The translations under genes and the position numbers were made by a program. A DNA stretch of 64,000 nt from Spirometra erinaceieuropaei (taxonomy: Eukaryota > Platyhelminthes > Cestoda > Diphyllobothriidea > Diphyllobothriidae), in contig CACRXP010000315.1 of NCBI GenBank assembly GCA_902702965.1, forward strand, positions 124,001 through 188,000. Reading direction: 5' to 3'. How positions within the stretch are numbered: the first letter of the stretch is position 1; every line of letters starts with the position of its first letter. The notes under the pieces were generated by a model that worked only from the letters and a program-made list of their open reading frames with translations, did not search any database and was not told where the DNA came from. Below are positions 23,870 to 34,571 of this stretch, in pieces.

Positions 23870-24052
23870 AAGTAGGGGTTAGGGGTTGGGGTTACGGGTT
23901 AAGGGTAGGGGTTAGGGTTAGGGGTCAGGGTTAGGGGTTAAGGTTGGGGGTTAGGGGTTAAGGGTTAGGGATTAGGGCTAGGGTTTGGGAATTAAGGTTA
24001 GGGGTTTGGGTTAGGTACTTGGCTTTAGAGGTTAGGGATTAGGTTTAGGGTT
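23870..24052 (+). repeat. interstitial telomere-like repeat tract
   Basis: About 180 bp of degenerate GGGTTA-type repeats on the plus strand, many as TTAGGG or TTAGGGG variants. It interrupts the Gypsy element exactly between gag and protease. Confidence 0.9.
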
Positions 24053-24219
24053 CATGCTGGAGCTTGTATACTGCAGGTACGGCTGTGAAATGAGATCCGG
24101 ACCCGATATTTGTTGGTAAAGGCCCTTGGCTGTTCCTCGCCCTGGTCTTTTAAGCCGAAACAGGAAACCCAGTCAACCAGAGAATAGACGCAACCGTTTT
24201 CCCTGGCACTTCCGGCCCT

Positions 24220-24585
24220 GGGCACACTTTCTATGTTTGCGACAGTGTGACTCGCAGAAGTTTCCTTGTGGACACTAGAGTCCAACTCAGCGTTGTCCCC
24301 ACAACTCCAGCCAATCATCGTTTCCCCGACGCTGGTCGTCACCTTCAAGCTAACAACTGTTCCCCGATTCCCATTTTCGACAGTCTGTCGCATATCCTTA
24401 ACACTGACCTTCGTCAGTCTTTCTCCTGTATCTTTGTGGTTGCTGATTTTCCTCATGCAATCCTCGACTCGGACTTCGTAGCCGAATTCAACCTTCTTGA
24501 CAACTGCCGACGATCCCGGCTCCTCGGCTGCACAACTGGTCTCTCTGTACATGGTTTAACTCTCTTCACTTCCTCCTACAACTGA
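24220..24585 (+). pseudogene. Gypsy aspartic protease remnant
   Basis: It contains FLVDTRVQLSVVP, where the family has the catalytic DTG, so the glycine is lost. ILDSDFVAEFNLL follows, matching the second conserved block of retroviral-type proteases. The frame is open over this segment. Its job was polyprotein maturation. Confidence 0.75.
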
Positions 24586-24719
24586 TCGGTCTTGGATACA
24601 GGTACTGCTTGTTCCAGTCAGGAACTGCTGCTTCAACACCCGAACATCGCTAACCCGCAGTTCCGCAGTGGCGAGGTCCTGTCTGATGTTGCGCATCACA
24701 TCCACAACTCAGGTCCTCC

Positions 24720-25955
24720 TATGTTCGCTTGACCTAAACGACTAGCACCGGAGCGTTTTCAGGCCGCGAAGGCGGAGTTTAAACACATGCTGCAACTGGG
24801 AATCATTCGACCGTCCAAGAGCCCCTGGGCGTCTCCATGCATATGGTGCCCTAAGCGACATCAGGTGACTGGAGACGCTGTGGCGACTATCGTGCCCTTA
24901 AAAACACCACACTTCCCGATCGGTATCCTGTGCCTCATCTTCAGGATTTTGCTGGAGCCCTTTTCAATAAAGCGGTTTTTCGAAGACTGACCTGGTGCGT
25001 GACTATCATCAGATTCCGGTCGCTTCTGAGGACATCCACAAAACTGCCGTTACCACGCCCTCCGGCCTTTTCGAATTCATCCGCATGCCTTTCGGTCTTC
25101 GTAATGCCGCCCAAACGTTCCAGAGATTCATCGACCACATCGTACGTGGACTACCGTTTGTTTACACCCACGCCGATGACCTCTTGATGGCCAGCTGGAA
25201 TGTGGAAGAACGCAAAGAGCACCTGGCCTTGGAGTTTGACCGCCTTAACAAATTTGGCGTTATCATCAACCCCCCAAGTGCGCGCTGGGTGTGCCTCGGC
25301 CATCATGTCGACTCTGAAGTTTTGCGTCCTCTCCCATCCAAGGTTGAAGCAATCTGGTATTTCTCTCAACCAACTTCCAAGCGTCAGTTGCAGCGATTAC
25401 TCGGCATGGTCATTTTTTACCATTGGTTCCTACCGAACGGTTCTGACCTCATGCTGCCGCTCACCAACATACTTTCTGATCCTAAAGGTCTCCTCGAGCT
25501 TACTGGTGGAACACTGAATGCTTTTGGGATGATCATGAATTCCCTTGCCGACGCCACCTTGCACCCGCCTTCCACTCCCAAAACTCAGCTGTCCCTGATG
25601 GTAGATTCTTCGAACGTAGCCGTAGGTGTAGTCCTTCAACAACACTTTGCTGGAAGCTCTTGCCGACTGGGACCTGCTACAGTACCTTCGTCCGCGAACT
25701 ACCTGCAATTTACCTAGCTGTCAAGCATTTCCGGCATTTCCTTGAAGATCGCGACTTCACTATTTTCACGGACCAAAAGCCGCTGACTTTTGCTCTGCGT
25801 TCCCATTCCGGCAAGTACATTCCGAGACCGATCGCTCACCTGGACTACATCTCCCAGTTCACCGCCGACATCCGCCACATTGATGGCACGAAGAATGAGG
25901 TGGCTGATATGCTCTCCAGGCCCTCACTGCCTTCCCTCCAACTCTCACATTGAAT
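24720..25955 (+). pseudogene. Gypsy reverse transcriptase and RNase H remnant
   Basis: Fragment 24787-24990 has GIIRPSKSPWASP, the RT entry motif. The frame 24995-25717 carries the palm region (FEFIRMPFGLRNAAQTFQRF). The YxDD box is degraded to HADD. The connection region follows (KRQLQRLLGMVIFYHWFLPN). RNase H follows in a shifted frame at 25660-25953 (RELPAIYLAVKHFRHFLEDR, FTIFTDQKPLTF and the terminal NEVADMLSR). Frameshifts near 24980 and 25660 and the damaged catalytic box make it non-functional. Confidence 0.85.
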
Positions 25956-26100
25956 CGACCTTGGTGCCATTGCGGCTGAGCAACAACGAGTCGGTTGTCC
26001 TACCAACGGATCCGTTAGTGGTCTCTAACTCAAAGACGTTCCTCTGACCACCGACTCTGGTACCGTACTTTGTGACGTCTCGACTCCTTTTCATCGCCCT

Positions 26101-27235
26101 TTCGTGCCCGCCTCGATGCGTCGAGCTGTATTTCAATTGCTGCATGGACTCTCCCGCCCTGGGATCCGAGCCTCTCAAAAGCTCCTCGCGGAAAGGTCTG
26201 TCTGGCCTGGCATGAACAAGGACGTCAAAGCTTGGGCCCGGTCGTGTCTGAGCTGCCAGCGCAACAAGGTGCAGCGTCACAACAAGTCCTCACCAGGCAC
26301 TTTCCCCAGTCCCGACGCACGGTTCAGCCATGTGCATCTGGATGTCGTAAGCCCCTTGCCTCCATCCAATGGCTATACTCACCTCCTTACCTGTGTCGAT
26401 CGGTACACCCACTGGGCTGAAGCCATTCCCTTTCCGAATGCGCAGGCTGAAACAATCGTGAAGGACTTCGTCAGTTGTTGGGCCGCCACGTTCGGTGCCC
26501 CACCCACGGCTACGACTGATCGTGGTGCCCTGTTTGAGTCTGCACTCTTCCAACCACTAGTCAATTTTCTTTGCTGCACACATAGTTGGACGACAGCTTG
26601 CACCCAGTGGTATGGTTGAGCGTTTCCGTCGCCAGGAAAAGACCGCCCTGCGTGCCGTAGAAGACCCAGGAAACTGGTCAGACAACATGCCCCTTGCACT
26701 CCTCGTAATTCGTGCAGCTCTGTAGTCGGATCTGGACCGTAACGCAGCTGAATTGGTTTTCGGCCCTACCTTCCGACCGCCAAGCGAAATAGTCGTCCCA
26801 ATTTCTCATGGTGTCGACGAGACTCCTATCCATTTTTTGCACCGTCTGCGGCAATTCATGCGCTCGCTTTCTCCTGTTCCATCTCGAACTCCAACGACCA
26901 AGTCTTATATCGAAAAAGACTTGGACAACTGCACTCATATGTTTGTCCGATGTGGCCGTGTGCGCCAGCCGCTGGAATCACCTTACGAAGGACCGTTCCG
27001 TGTGCTCGCACGCAACACCAAGACCTGCCGGATCGTTCGCCGTGACAAAGAAGTTGTGGTCAGTGTCGTTCGGGCTAGGCTGCTGTTGCAGAGGAGCCGC
27101 CGGACCTGTCATAAGGACTGTACTGACCTACTATCCCGTGATCCTCGACATTACCCACCCCTTGCTCCTCTACCTTCCCAACCCTCTCCTACCCCACTTT
27201 GCCCTACCACCTCAAACCGTAACTCTTCCAATGCC
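26101..27235 (+). pseudogene. Gypsy integrase remnant
   Basis: The zinc-binding region (RAVFQLLHGLSRPGIRASQK ... SCLSCQRNK) has Arg where the second His is expected. The core follows with HLDVV (first Asp) and TTDRGALF (second Asp). The frame stops at 26619 after TQWYG, and the Glu-containing part is in other frames. The C-terminal segment (about 26753-27235) shows DLDNCTHMFVRCG and YEGPFRVLARNTKTCRI, the GPF/Y-type module. The tail is cut by the LINE at about 27236. Confidence 0.8.
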
Positions 27236-29127
27236 ACTGGCATTAAATTTAAATTTAAATTTTATTTATTTAATGCCAGTTTACAGGCATTGTCAAGGGA
27301 AGCGATTAAACATAAATCCGACCAGCAGTGAAAAAAACTCCTGAGCTAAAGGGATTAAAATACAGTTGATGGTGGTTTTTATGGTTTGGAGGGCTCAGGA
27401 GAAAAAACTGCCGGCGGTGGTAGAATATCGACCGTCAAGAAGTGGGGAGGTTGCACGGTATCGGGGATTATCGGACGTCCAATTCCTTTCATGAAGTTGG
27501 GGATAGCCAAAGTAGAGGCGTTGAGGAACAGCTGGTGAGACCGGCCATAGTGTTCAGAGACCACAAACGCCATCGCTACGGTACAGTCGATCAGAGTTTT
27601 CAGCACCCAACATTTGTGGGAGCTTTTCTGAATGCAAAAATCGAGTAATAGTTCTCTTAAATAAATGATAATTTTGCAGAGTTTTCACACTCATGGGTAG
27701 TTTATTCCAAACAGCAATTGCATTTACAGAAAAGAACCGACGATATTTAACAGTACGTGCCAGAGGCAGAAATAAGAAGACCTCACGGTGACTGTTACGT
27801 CGTGGGTGGATATGATGTCTTAAAGAGGTGAGTGGGTTAAATGTGTGATTATATAAGAGTTTAAATAGCAAAAATAGTCCCTTTTGTAATCTACGGAACC
27901 ATAAAGGATCAAGGCCCGTAAGCCTCCAACGTTCTTGGTAAGACAAATGTCGGTGTTCCGGGGTTAAAATTCTCTTGGTAAAAAAGTGTTGAACGGATTC
28001 TATTTTCTTTCGCTCAGTAGCACGCATGAGGCTAAATGAAACCGAACAGTATTCCAGACCAGGTCTAACGTACATATTGAAAAGGCGCATTCTAATGTCC
28101 CTAGTTTTAAAATTTCGGAGGATAAACCCGGTCGTTCTACGTGCTTTGGAGACTATCAAGGCACTGTGCTCCGAGAAATTGAGACTCTTGGAGTATGATA
28201 TGCCCAGATCCTTAATAACCCTGGGCACATTTATGGAGTGACCTTCAATAATTAGTTGAGGTTGGTGGTCGTCACCAAACACCATGACTGAGCACTTATG
28301 CCAAGAAAGAGAAAGGCGCCATGTGCGGCACCACTGGGCGAAAGCCTGTAGGTCGATATTTAGGAGCTCAAGCACGATGTCCCGATCTGCCGGCTTATAT
28401 CGATATGCAACGTTAAGATCATCGGCATACATGATAGGCTTACTATTCTGAAATAAATCGGGTGCATCATTAACGAAAAGGCAAAATAAAAGCGGGCCGA
28501 GTAACACTACCCTGAATGACTCCACTCCTCACACGTGTGGGGTTGGAGATGGTATTGCAAATCTTAACTCGTTGTGTGCGAGTGCCCAAATAACAGGATA
28601 TAAAATTTAAAAGTTTGCCACCTATTCCGAAAGAGGACGATTTCAAGAGAAGAAGAGCATGGTCAACACGATCAAAAGCCTTAGTGAAATCGAAATATAC
28701 AGTGTAAAGTGCAAAACCATTGTCCCTAGATTGGAGAACATAGTCAAAGAAAGAGAGTTGGCAGGTGTCACAAGATCGAGCTTTGAGGAATCCATGCTGC
28801 GCAGCACTTAGTAGGTTATTCACTGTTAAGTGACACATCATCTTATCCTTGATCAATGTCTCTAAGATCTTCGAAACTGCGGGGAGGGTGTTTATTGGCC
28901 GAAAGTCATCAAATGATGTAGATTTGCCGTGCTTAGGAATGGGCAAAATGTGTGATTCCTTCCACAAGGTAGGATAAGTTTCACTTTCAAGAGCGAGATT
29001 AAATATCTTGCATAAGAGGGATGGGAAAATCGTGTTTGCATGGGCCTTTAAAATGCTTACTGGGACACCATCAGGGCATGGACTTTAAGATTGACGAAAA
29101 CGCCGAATCGCAACAGTCACATCCCAC
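27236..29127 (-). mobile_element. CR1/Jockey-like LINE inserted in the Gypsy element
   Basis: A minus-strand LINE, 5'-truncated at the PDGVPVSILKA region of the reverse transcriptase. Coding runs in two frames. In 28967-28470, KHGKSTSFDDFRPINTLP and FDFTKAFDRVDHALLL (first catalytic Asp) lead to SGVIQGSV. After a frameshift near 28500, 28525-27554 holds LLFCLFVNDAPDLF, IMYADDLNVAY (the YADD box) and a long C-terminal region ending in LFKRTITRFL. The 3' end lies near 27280, next to a 13-bp inverted repeat (ACTGGCATTAAAT at 27236, its complement at 27268). It is inactive because of the frameshift and truncation. Confidence 0.85.
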
Positions 29128-29300
29128 ATTGTTCCAGCCATTGATCCAGCCATTGTTCCAGCGATCGCTTCTTCTTCTGATCAACTAGTTCCTGGAACTC
29201 GCATCTTCGCTTGTATCGGCCGCTGGCATTCGCACCAGTCGTAGCGGCCGTTGCGTCCACTTCCCCGACCGCGTTATCACTCAACGGCATTAACATCGCA
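29128..29300 (+). pseudogene. Gypsy integrase tail resuming after the LINE
   Basis: Repeated IVPAI units are followed, after a frameshift, by [17 protein letters not shown]. This is the basic C-terminal signature of this Gypsy lineage. It shows that the LINE at 27236-29127 split a once continuous pol gene. Confidence 0.65.
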
Positions 29301-29351
29301 TTAAACTTTGGCGTCGTTATGACAGCAGCCTTTGGTCTAGGCTGGGGGTAC

Positions 29352-29638
29352 TGTGGTAGTCATTCGTCGTGTTTTAAATTATGCACTACTTTTTATAGTT
29401 ATTCTGCTTGGTAAGCATTTCCTCAACTCGCATTTATTTACTTTTGTTTAAGTTGGTGTTTATGTAAAGGTTACGCGCAGACTCCATCCGGCGTGAGTTT
29501 CGATTCAACTTAACTGACGTTTCAGCCATTGTCTTTGTTATTCTCTGGGCGGCGTTGACAGTCAAGTCTGTTCTAGCACGGTCGTTTTGCTTGGTTTTTC
29601 TCAACTTGGTGTTAGCATGGGATCGCGTCATCGATTGG
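29352..29638 (+). repeat. Gypsy 3' LTR
   Basis: It pairs with 22694-22990 from TGTGGTAG to CGATTGG. Differences between the two LTRs are frequent, which fits an old insertion. Confidence 0.75.
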
Positions 29639-29639
29639 A

Positions 29640-30939
29640 ACGTCTCAGTAAACAATCATTTCTGTCTGGTAATTAAAACAGCGCGAGTAGTGCCAACGCA
29701 TAAAACTGGTGCCAGCACTTTTGCCACGACAAAAGCAGTTACGGCAGTCGAAATATAATTCAGACTGCGACTGCCTCTTCAGGTCAGATGTCTAAATGAG
29801 ACGAAATGCCTACTCTCTCGCCCGCGCCCTGCCACACCACGCGGCACGCCCAACAATTGACAGCAGCAGCAGTTATTGTTTTCGCTTCCTGCTGAGCACA
29901 GGAAATGCTTGAAAACGAGCACGCAGCCTTTATGTCAAACTGCCACTTACTTCAAGTGACATCTTATCGCTGCGTTTATTTTAAGCTCGACCTGCTATCT
30001 ACAGGCCCGGCCTGTAGGAAAACAAAACGTGTGTCAGAGCCTAAATCTGGATTCATGAGTATGGGGGAGGAGGTGGGTTTTTTTGCGGGTTCGCGTCTTG
30101 TCTAATATGGCGGCCGCGGTAGTGCAGACATTCGTAGGGTGTTCAAAGTAAATTGACGGAGGAATTTGTGTGATAACTACTGCTTAATCTTCCCTAACGC
30201 TACTTCGTCTGCGTAAAGTACGTCCGAGTAATTTATGATCAGAAATGCGCTTGCTGTGCGGTTCTTCCGAAAATGATGCCATCGAGGATTTTGTTCTGGG
30301 GTCTTCAAAAAAAGTTAATAGTTGTTAATGGCTAGGTTTTTGCGCTACCTTCAATCCAGCACTCATTCGTATAATCCACTTTCAAATTGAACATTCCCAA
30401 GAGGTCAGGGTTTTTGTATTCCACATCCTCAAATTCATCCTGCATTTTCATTAGTTTCGCTGTCTTCGGCCTACCGAATCAGAGATTGGCACCAAAGATT
30501 TTCTTTGCAACTTTCGTATACACCGGACTCACTACTTGATACTGAGTAGGTTATAATATTAGCAAATAAACTGAACGCTGCTTCTAGTCTGTAGCTCACC
30601 AACGTTCCCACATATGAACTGAGCTGAATTGAACTGCAGTGAAGTTTAACGTATTATTGGAACCGGCTGTCACGGGAGTATAGTTTAATGCCAGAAATCT
30701 CTGATGAATTCCTTCTGGTGCTTTCAGTTCAAGTAGCCATTCGTCACTTGACTGCTTCCGAGCACCCTTCATTCTCTTTAAGAATCAAATAGCCGAGCTC
30801 GCTTCCGAACAACTGGAAGAGATAGATCCTCAGTTTGATCGCAAGGAGTAACAGTGCCTTCTCAAATATACTGGCATTCCTTTAAACTAACGCGACATTA
30901 GACATGGCCGTACGTCATGTCGACCACTGCGTCTACTTT
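29640..30939. other. no gene seen
   Basis: No coding family, RNA or repeat recognised on either strand. The open frames present are short and unsupported. Confidence 0.45.
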
Positions 30940-31165
30940 AATCTCCAGTGGGCCTAACTAGGACTGCCCACCAATGCGCGGACGAAATGCTGGCCAGCCA
31001 GCTCGAATGCAGCGATGTAAGTAAAAAATACCCTTCTGAACTCTCCCAATGCGCTGGAAGCTTTGGTAACCAACGGACGGCGAATGCAAATTGTGTCCAC
31101 TGCCCACGCACATCACCAGACCGCATAGACCGGTTTATTCACATAGGTATCCGCGGCAACTGAAT
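30940..31165 (+). pseudogene. possible LINE C2H2-tail remnant
   Basis: A short frame contains CVHCPRTSPDRI and FIHIGIRGN, which resembles the C2H2 modules at the end of the LINE family at 54210-55133. It is too short to be certain. Confidence 0.35.
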
Positions 31166-31189
31166 TCACAGCAATGTCGTCATGCCCAG

Positions 31190-32990
31190 CATTGAAGAAG
31201 GAGACACGATCGTTGGGACAAGAGCTTTATTAGCCCGACTTTTTGGATTCCTGTTTGACACCAAGTGTCGTCTCTCTTGATGGCCCACAGACCGCGGGAA
31301 GTGCTTTCCAGGGTCGAAGGTGATGCACTTAGAGTGCCCAAGGCCGACAAAGACCTGGTCATCGTGCCAGCGTACAAAGGACGCGCCACAGTTGTATTGG
31401 ACAGGACAGACTACCTTCAAAAAGCCAAACGTTTACTGGAGGACCGACAGTTCTATGTCCCATGTGCAATGAACCCTTTAAAAGCGCTGACACGCGAAAT
31501 GCATGCTACGTTGTTGGCCTTGGAGGACTCAGATGCAATAACACCGACGACAGACGCATGGCGAGACCCCAAGATACGGCTTTGGTCCAATTCTATGGAA
31601 GATGCACACAGACAGTGCTCCTCTTCAACCCATCGTGTCGCTCAAAGGAACTCCAAAGTACGGACTGGCTAAGTGGCTGTTCCGGCGTCTCAAGTTCCTG
31701 ACCGCTGAGTCCGACACTACGATCTCTTCGTCAGCAAAATTCCTGGAGAAACTCAAAGGGGTAAGCCTTCATCCAAATGAGGTCATGGTATCTTTTGATA
31801 TTACATCCCTTTTTAATTCTTTTCTCCAGGACCTGGCGATCTAGAAAATCGAGCTGCTTCTACAAAGCAAATACGATGAAATGGAGAATCGTCTTGGACA
31901 CACACAAGTCCTTCAGCTCTTGAAGCTCTGTCTCAGGATGTACTTCACGTTCGACGGGACAATCTACGAACAGGTGAAGGGCACACCAATGGGTTCACCG
32001 ATTTCGGGATTCATCGCGGAGGCGGTCCTGCAACGGTTAGAGTCGCTGGTTTTCTAACACCACAGACCGAAATTATGGGACCGATATGTGGATGATACCT
32101 TCATCGTCAAAGAACAGAATCAACTGATGACATAAAAGGAGCATCTCAACGCCGTCTTCCCGGAAATTCAAGTTACGATGGAGGAGGAGGAGAACAACCA
32201 GCTGGCCTTCCTGGATGTCCTCGTATGCCGCAAAGATTGTGGTAGACAAAAAACAAAAGTGTTCAGGATAGCGACACATACGATGCAAGTACTGAACTTC
32301 AACAGTAACCGCCCAATCAGCCACAAACGCAGTTGTGTAAGGACGCTCTATCGGCGTGTCGAAACGCACTGCAGTGAGCCGGAAGACAAAATTGCTGAAC
32401 TACAATACCTCCGACGGGTATTCAAAGGCAATGGCTACCCGCGCAACTTCGTCAATCGGTGCATACGCAAAAGGGACGAAAGGCCTAACCGCGCGGACAC
32501 CAAATCTTGTCGGACGCTTCCGTATTGCAAGAACATTTCGGAAGCTGTCGGCCGCCTTCTCGCACCACTTGGGGTTGGAGTTGTACACAGACCGGAGGCA
32601 ACCATCAGGCGTCGGGTAATGAAACCGAAAGACCCGCTGCCACGGCTAGAAACGTCTGGAGTCGTTTATCGGATCTGGTGCAGTTGCGGAGAAAGCAACT
32701 ACGTCGGAGAAACCGGAAGACAGCTCCGAACGAGAATGGTCGAACAGGCGGCAGCGGTGCGCAGAAATGACGCCAGCTCTCAAGTCACGGCTCCTTTGAC
32801 GAGATCCGGCCACACATTCAAATTTGACGAGGCCGAAATTCTCGCAAGAGGTGACTACAGCGTGAGCGGGGGGCTACTTGAATCATGGTTTACTGGCCCC
32901 CAGTCCATTAACAAGTGCAACGATCTTCCCCTTCCATACTCGGTGCTGAGACTTCGCCTAGGCGGAGTAATTAGCCATGCGGGGAGCGCA
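31190..32990 (+). pseudogene. Penelope-like element, RT plus GIY-YIG, most complete copy
   Basis: PLE proteins couple a telomerase-like reverse transcriptase to a GIY-YIG nuclease. Here the N-terminal RT region is 31265-31672 (VPKADKDLVIVPAYKGRATV). After a frameshift come GTPKYGLAKWLFRRLK and MVSFDITSLF (first catalytic Asp), ending at a stop at 31842. Then come EQVKGTPMGSPISGFIAE and DRYVDDTFIV (YVDD, about 32080). Stops at about 32056 and 32131 interrupt this part. From 32178 a long frame covers the thumb, a Cys-containing linker, and the GIY-YIG domain (SGVVYRIWCSC, NYVGETGRQLRTR), ending in SWFTGPQSINKCNDLPLPYS. The nuclease half is intact and the RT half is broken. A weak, inverted hammerhead-like stretch lies at the 5' edge (about 31225-31262). 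Confidence 0.85.
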
Positions 32991-33059
32991 CAGGTGAACA
33001 CTTTTCCCAACACCGGGGTCGGTGCGTCAGATGGTCGAGCAATCATCCCACCAACATCC

Positions 33060-33300
33060 AACACACATGATGAAATTGCAGCAATTGGCTCTGAACCCAT
33101 TCTGCCCTCAGTGCTACTATACATGCACATCGCGCATCGGTATGGTCGGTCACTTGTGGACCCATCGCTCAGAGACTGGCGAACAAATGCTTGGAGCGCT
33201 TACAAATACTACCGAACTCTATTTGAATTCCCAAAGTACCCACGCACATTCAACTATCACATGAGTCCACTCAGTCACCTGCACCTTCTTGAGACCCAGT
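33060..33300 (+). pseudogene. LINE C2H2 tail fused downstream of the PLE frame
   Basis: FCPQCYYTCTSRIGMVGHLW (33086-33145, C2H2 finger) matches the end of the RTE-like LINE family. The PLE frame stays open into the region in another phase, so the end of the 374-codon frame is chance read-through. Bases 33300-33796 show no further feature. Confidence 0.55.
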
Positions 33301-33796
33301 AGGGAAACACCGTAGGTAAAAGCCCGTCAGCACACATGTCCTCAACGGTGCATGCGACATGCACGAACGCGTCCCCCATTGTCCACCACAAGCCTGAAAT
33401 CGCACCTCTCATGCAAGTGGGAGTACTGTTCTTCGGCTCCTTCCCCACATGGCCCCACTGCTAATCTAACACATGCGAGATCCCATCAGACTGGTGTTAG
33501 CTGTGAGATCTACTGGCTCAATATTAGTACCAGTTAAATGGCCCACTCGGCCAGTCGAGTTGTGGGGGAGGAGAGCGTAAGGACGACTTTCGGAGCCCAC
33601 TTCTCACTATGAGCGATCTTTCGTACTCGAAAGAGTTACGGCGCGTGGTTTGGAATATTGCCAACTGGGGACTCATCTCCGAACTCGCAGTCAGCCAACT
33701 CTGGTGTGGCCGACTGGTGGACTGAGAGCCAGACAGCAATAACTCATCCTGTGACAGTAGAAGTCGAACGCCTCTAAACACTGAGCCAAGGACTGG

Positions 33797-34475
33797 TTGT
33801 CCTTTCGGTAATACCATTCTGTCTATATCATGCACCGCTGTGCACCTGCTGGTCGGGCTCGAGAGAGTGCCCGTAAGGCACAACGGAACGAGTTAGTTCC
33901 TTAAGAACGACCGGTGAGCGCCCCTCTACCATTGTATATTCCCGATCGAAACCAACAGGACAGCGGGCCCGTGGTCCGGTGGTTAGAGTCGTGAACTTCT
34001 AACTAACATGTCGCGAGTTCGAGCCCCAGGGGTTCCACGCATTGCAGTTGGGTATGACTGGAATGGACACACACCGATCTATTGGCTTCATGAAGCCGAC
34101 AAGCTCTATATGGGTGGCAGTGATCACGGACAGGCAACAGTTTACCTGGCCGAGGTCGGCCAAGTCATAAAAGCAACGAGAAGGGACGACAGAAATGCGG
34201 GTAGATTGACACAGTTTTGTTTCGGGCTTACTTCCTCTTCATTCAGCCAATCATATCCCTGACCAGGAGCTGTGACCTGAAACACAAACATATGCGCATG
34301 TTTTGTGTTCCTGGTCCCGGCTGTTGGTCAGGGTTATGAGCTACTGAATGAAGCCAGAAACAGTACTGTATCAATCTACCCGCATACTCTGTCGTTCCTC
34401 CTAGCTGCTAATAAGCCAGAAATGGCCATTCCAGTCTCCCTTGTCTTTGTCGGTAATGCCATTCTGCCTACATAT
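33797..34475 (+). mobile_element. tRNA-derived SINE, head-to-tail arrangement
   Basis: The end of one unit (33797-33925, GGTAATACCATTCTG ... GGTGAGCGCCCC) is joined directly to the start of a second (from about 33931). That unit's tRNA-like head (33964-34036, GGTCCGGTGGTTAGAG A box and GCGAGTTCGAGCCCC B box) would be a Pol III promoter. The second unit's body is interrupted from about 34063 to 34390 and resumes as AAGCCAGAAATGGCCATTCC (34412-34431). The interruption contains the hairpin at 34241-34349. The body points at the 3' end of protease 2. Confidence 0.65.
34241..34349. repeat. imperfect 109-bp palindrome
   Basis: The left half, starting ATTCAGCCAATCATATCCCT, pairs with the right half, whose complement starts ATTCAGTAGCTCATAACCCT. 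The centre is AACACAAACA...TGTTTTGTGTT around ATATGCGCA. It may be a small foldback element. Confidence 0.7.
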
Positions 34476-34571
34476 TTTCGTATATGGCACAGTTCATAAA
34501 ATGATCAGGTAGTGTCTCTATTGGGAAAACGTTTTTATCAAAGTAAAATGGTACATCAAAATGAATGTTAG

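Larger units (their letters stand above)
22694..29638 (+). mobile_element. Ty3/Gypsy LTR retrotransposon, nested and dead
   Basis: Order: 5' LTR, primer-binding region (TGGTGACCC), gag, protease, reverse transcriptase, RNase H, integrase, 3' LTR. It is interrupted by a telomere-like tract (23870-24052) and by a LINE inserted in the integrase C-terminus (27236-29127). Integrase-tail coding resumes at 29128. Multiple stops and frameshifts show that it is inactive. Confidence 0.85.

Noticed and set aside
24052..24552. 166-codon minus-strand frame
   Set aside because: It overlaps the Gypsy protease in antisense. The sense frame has the recognisable protease motifs.
33961..34036. possible functional tRNA gene
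   Set aside because: A and B boxes are present, but the acceptor stem does not close, and the same head occurs in every SINE copy. It is a SINE promoter region.
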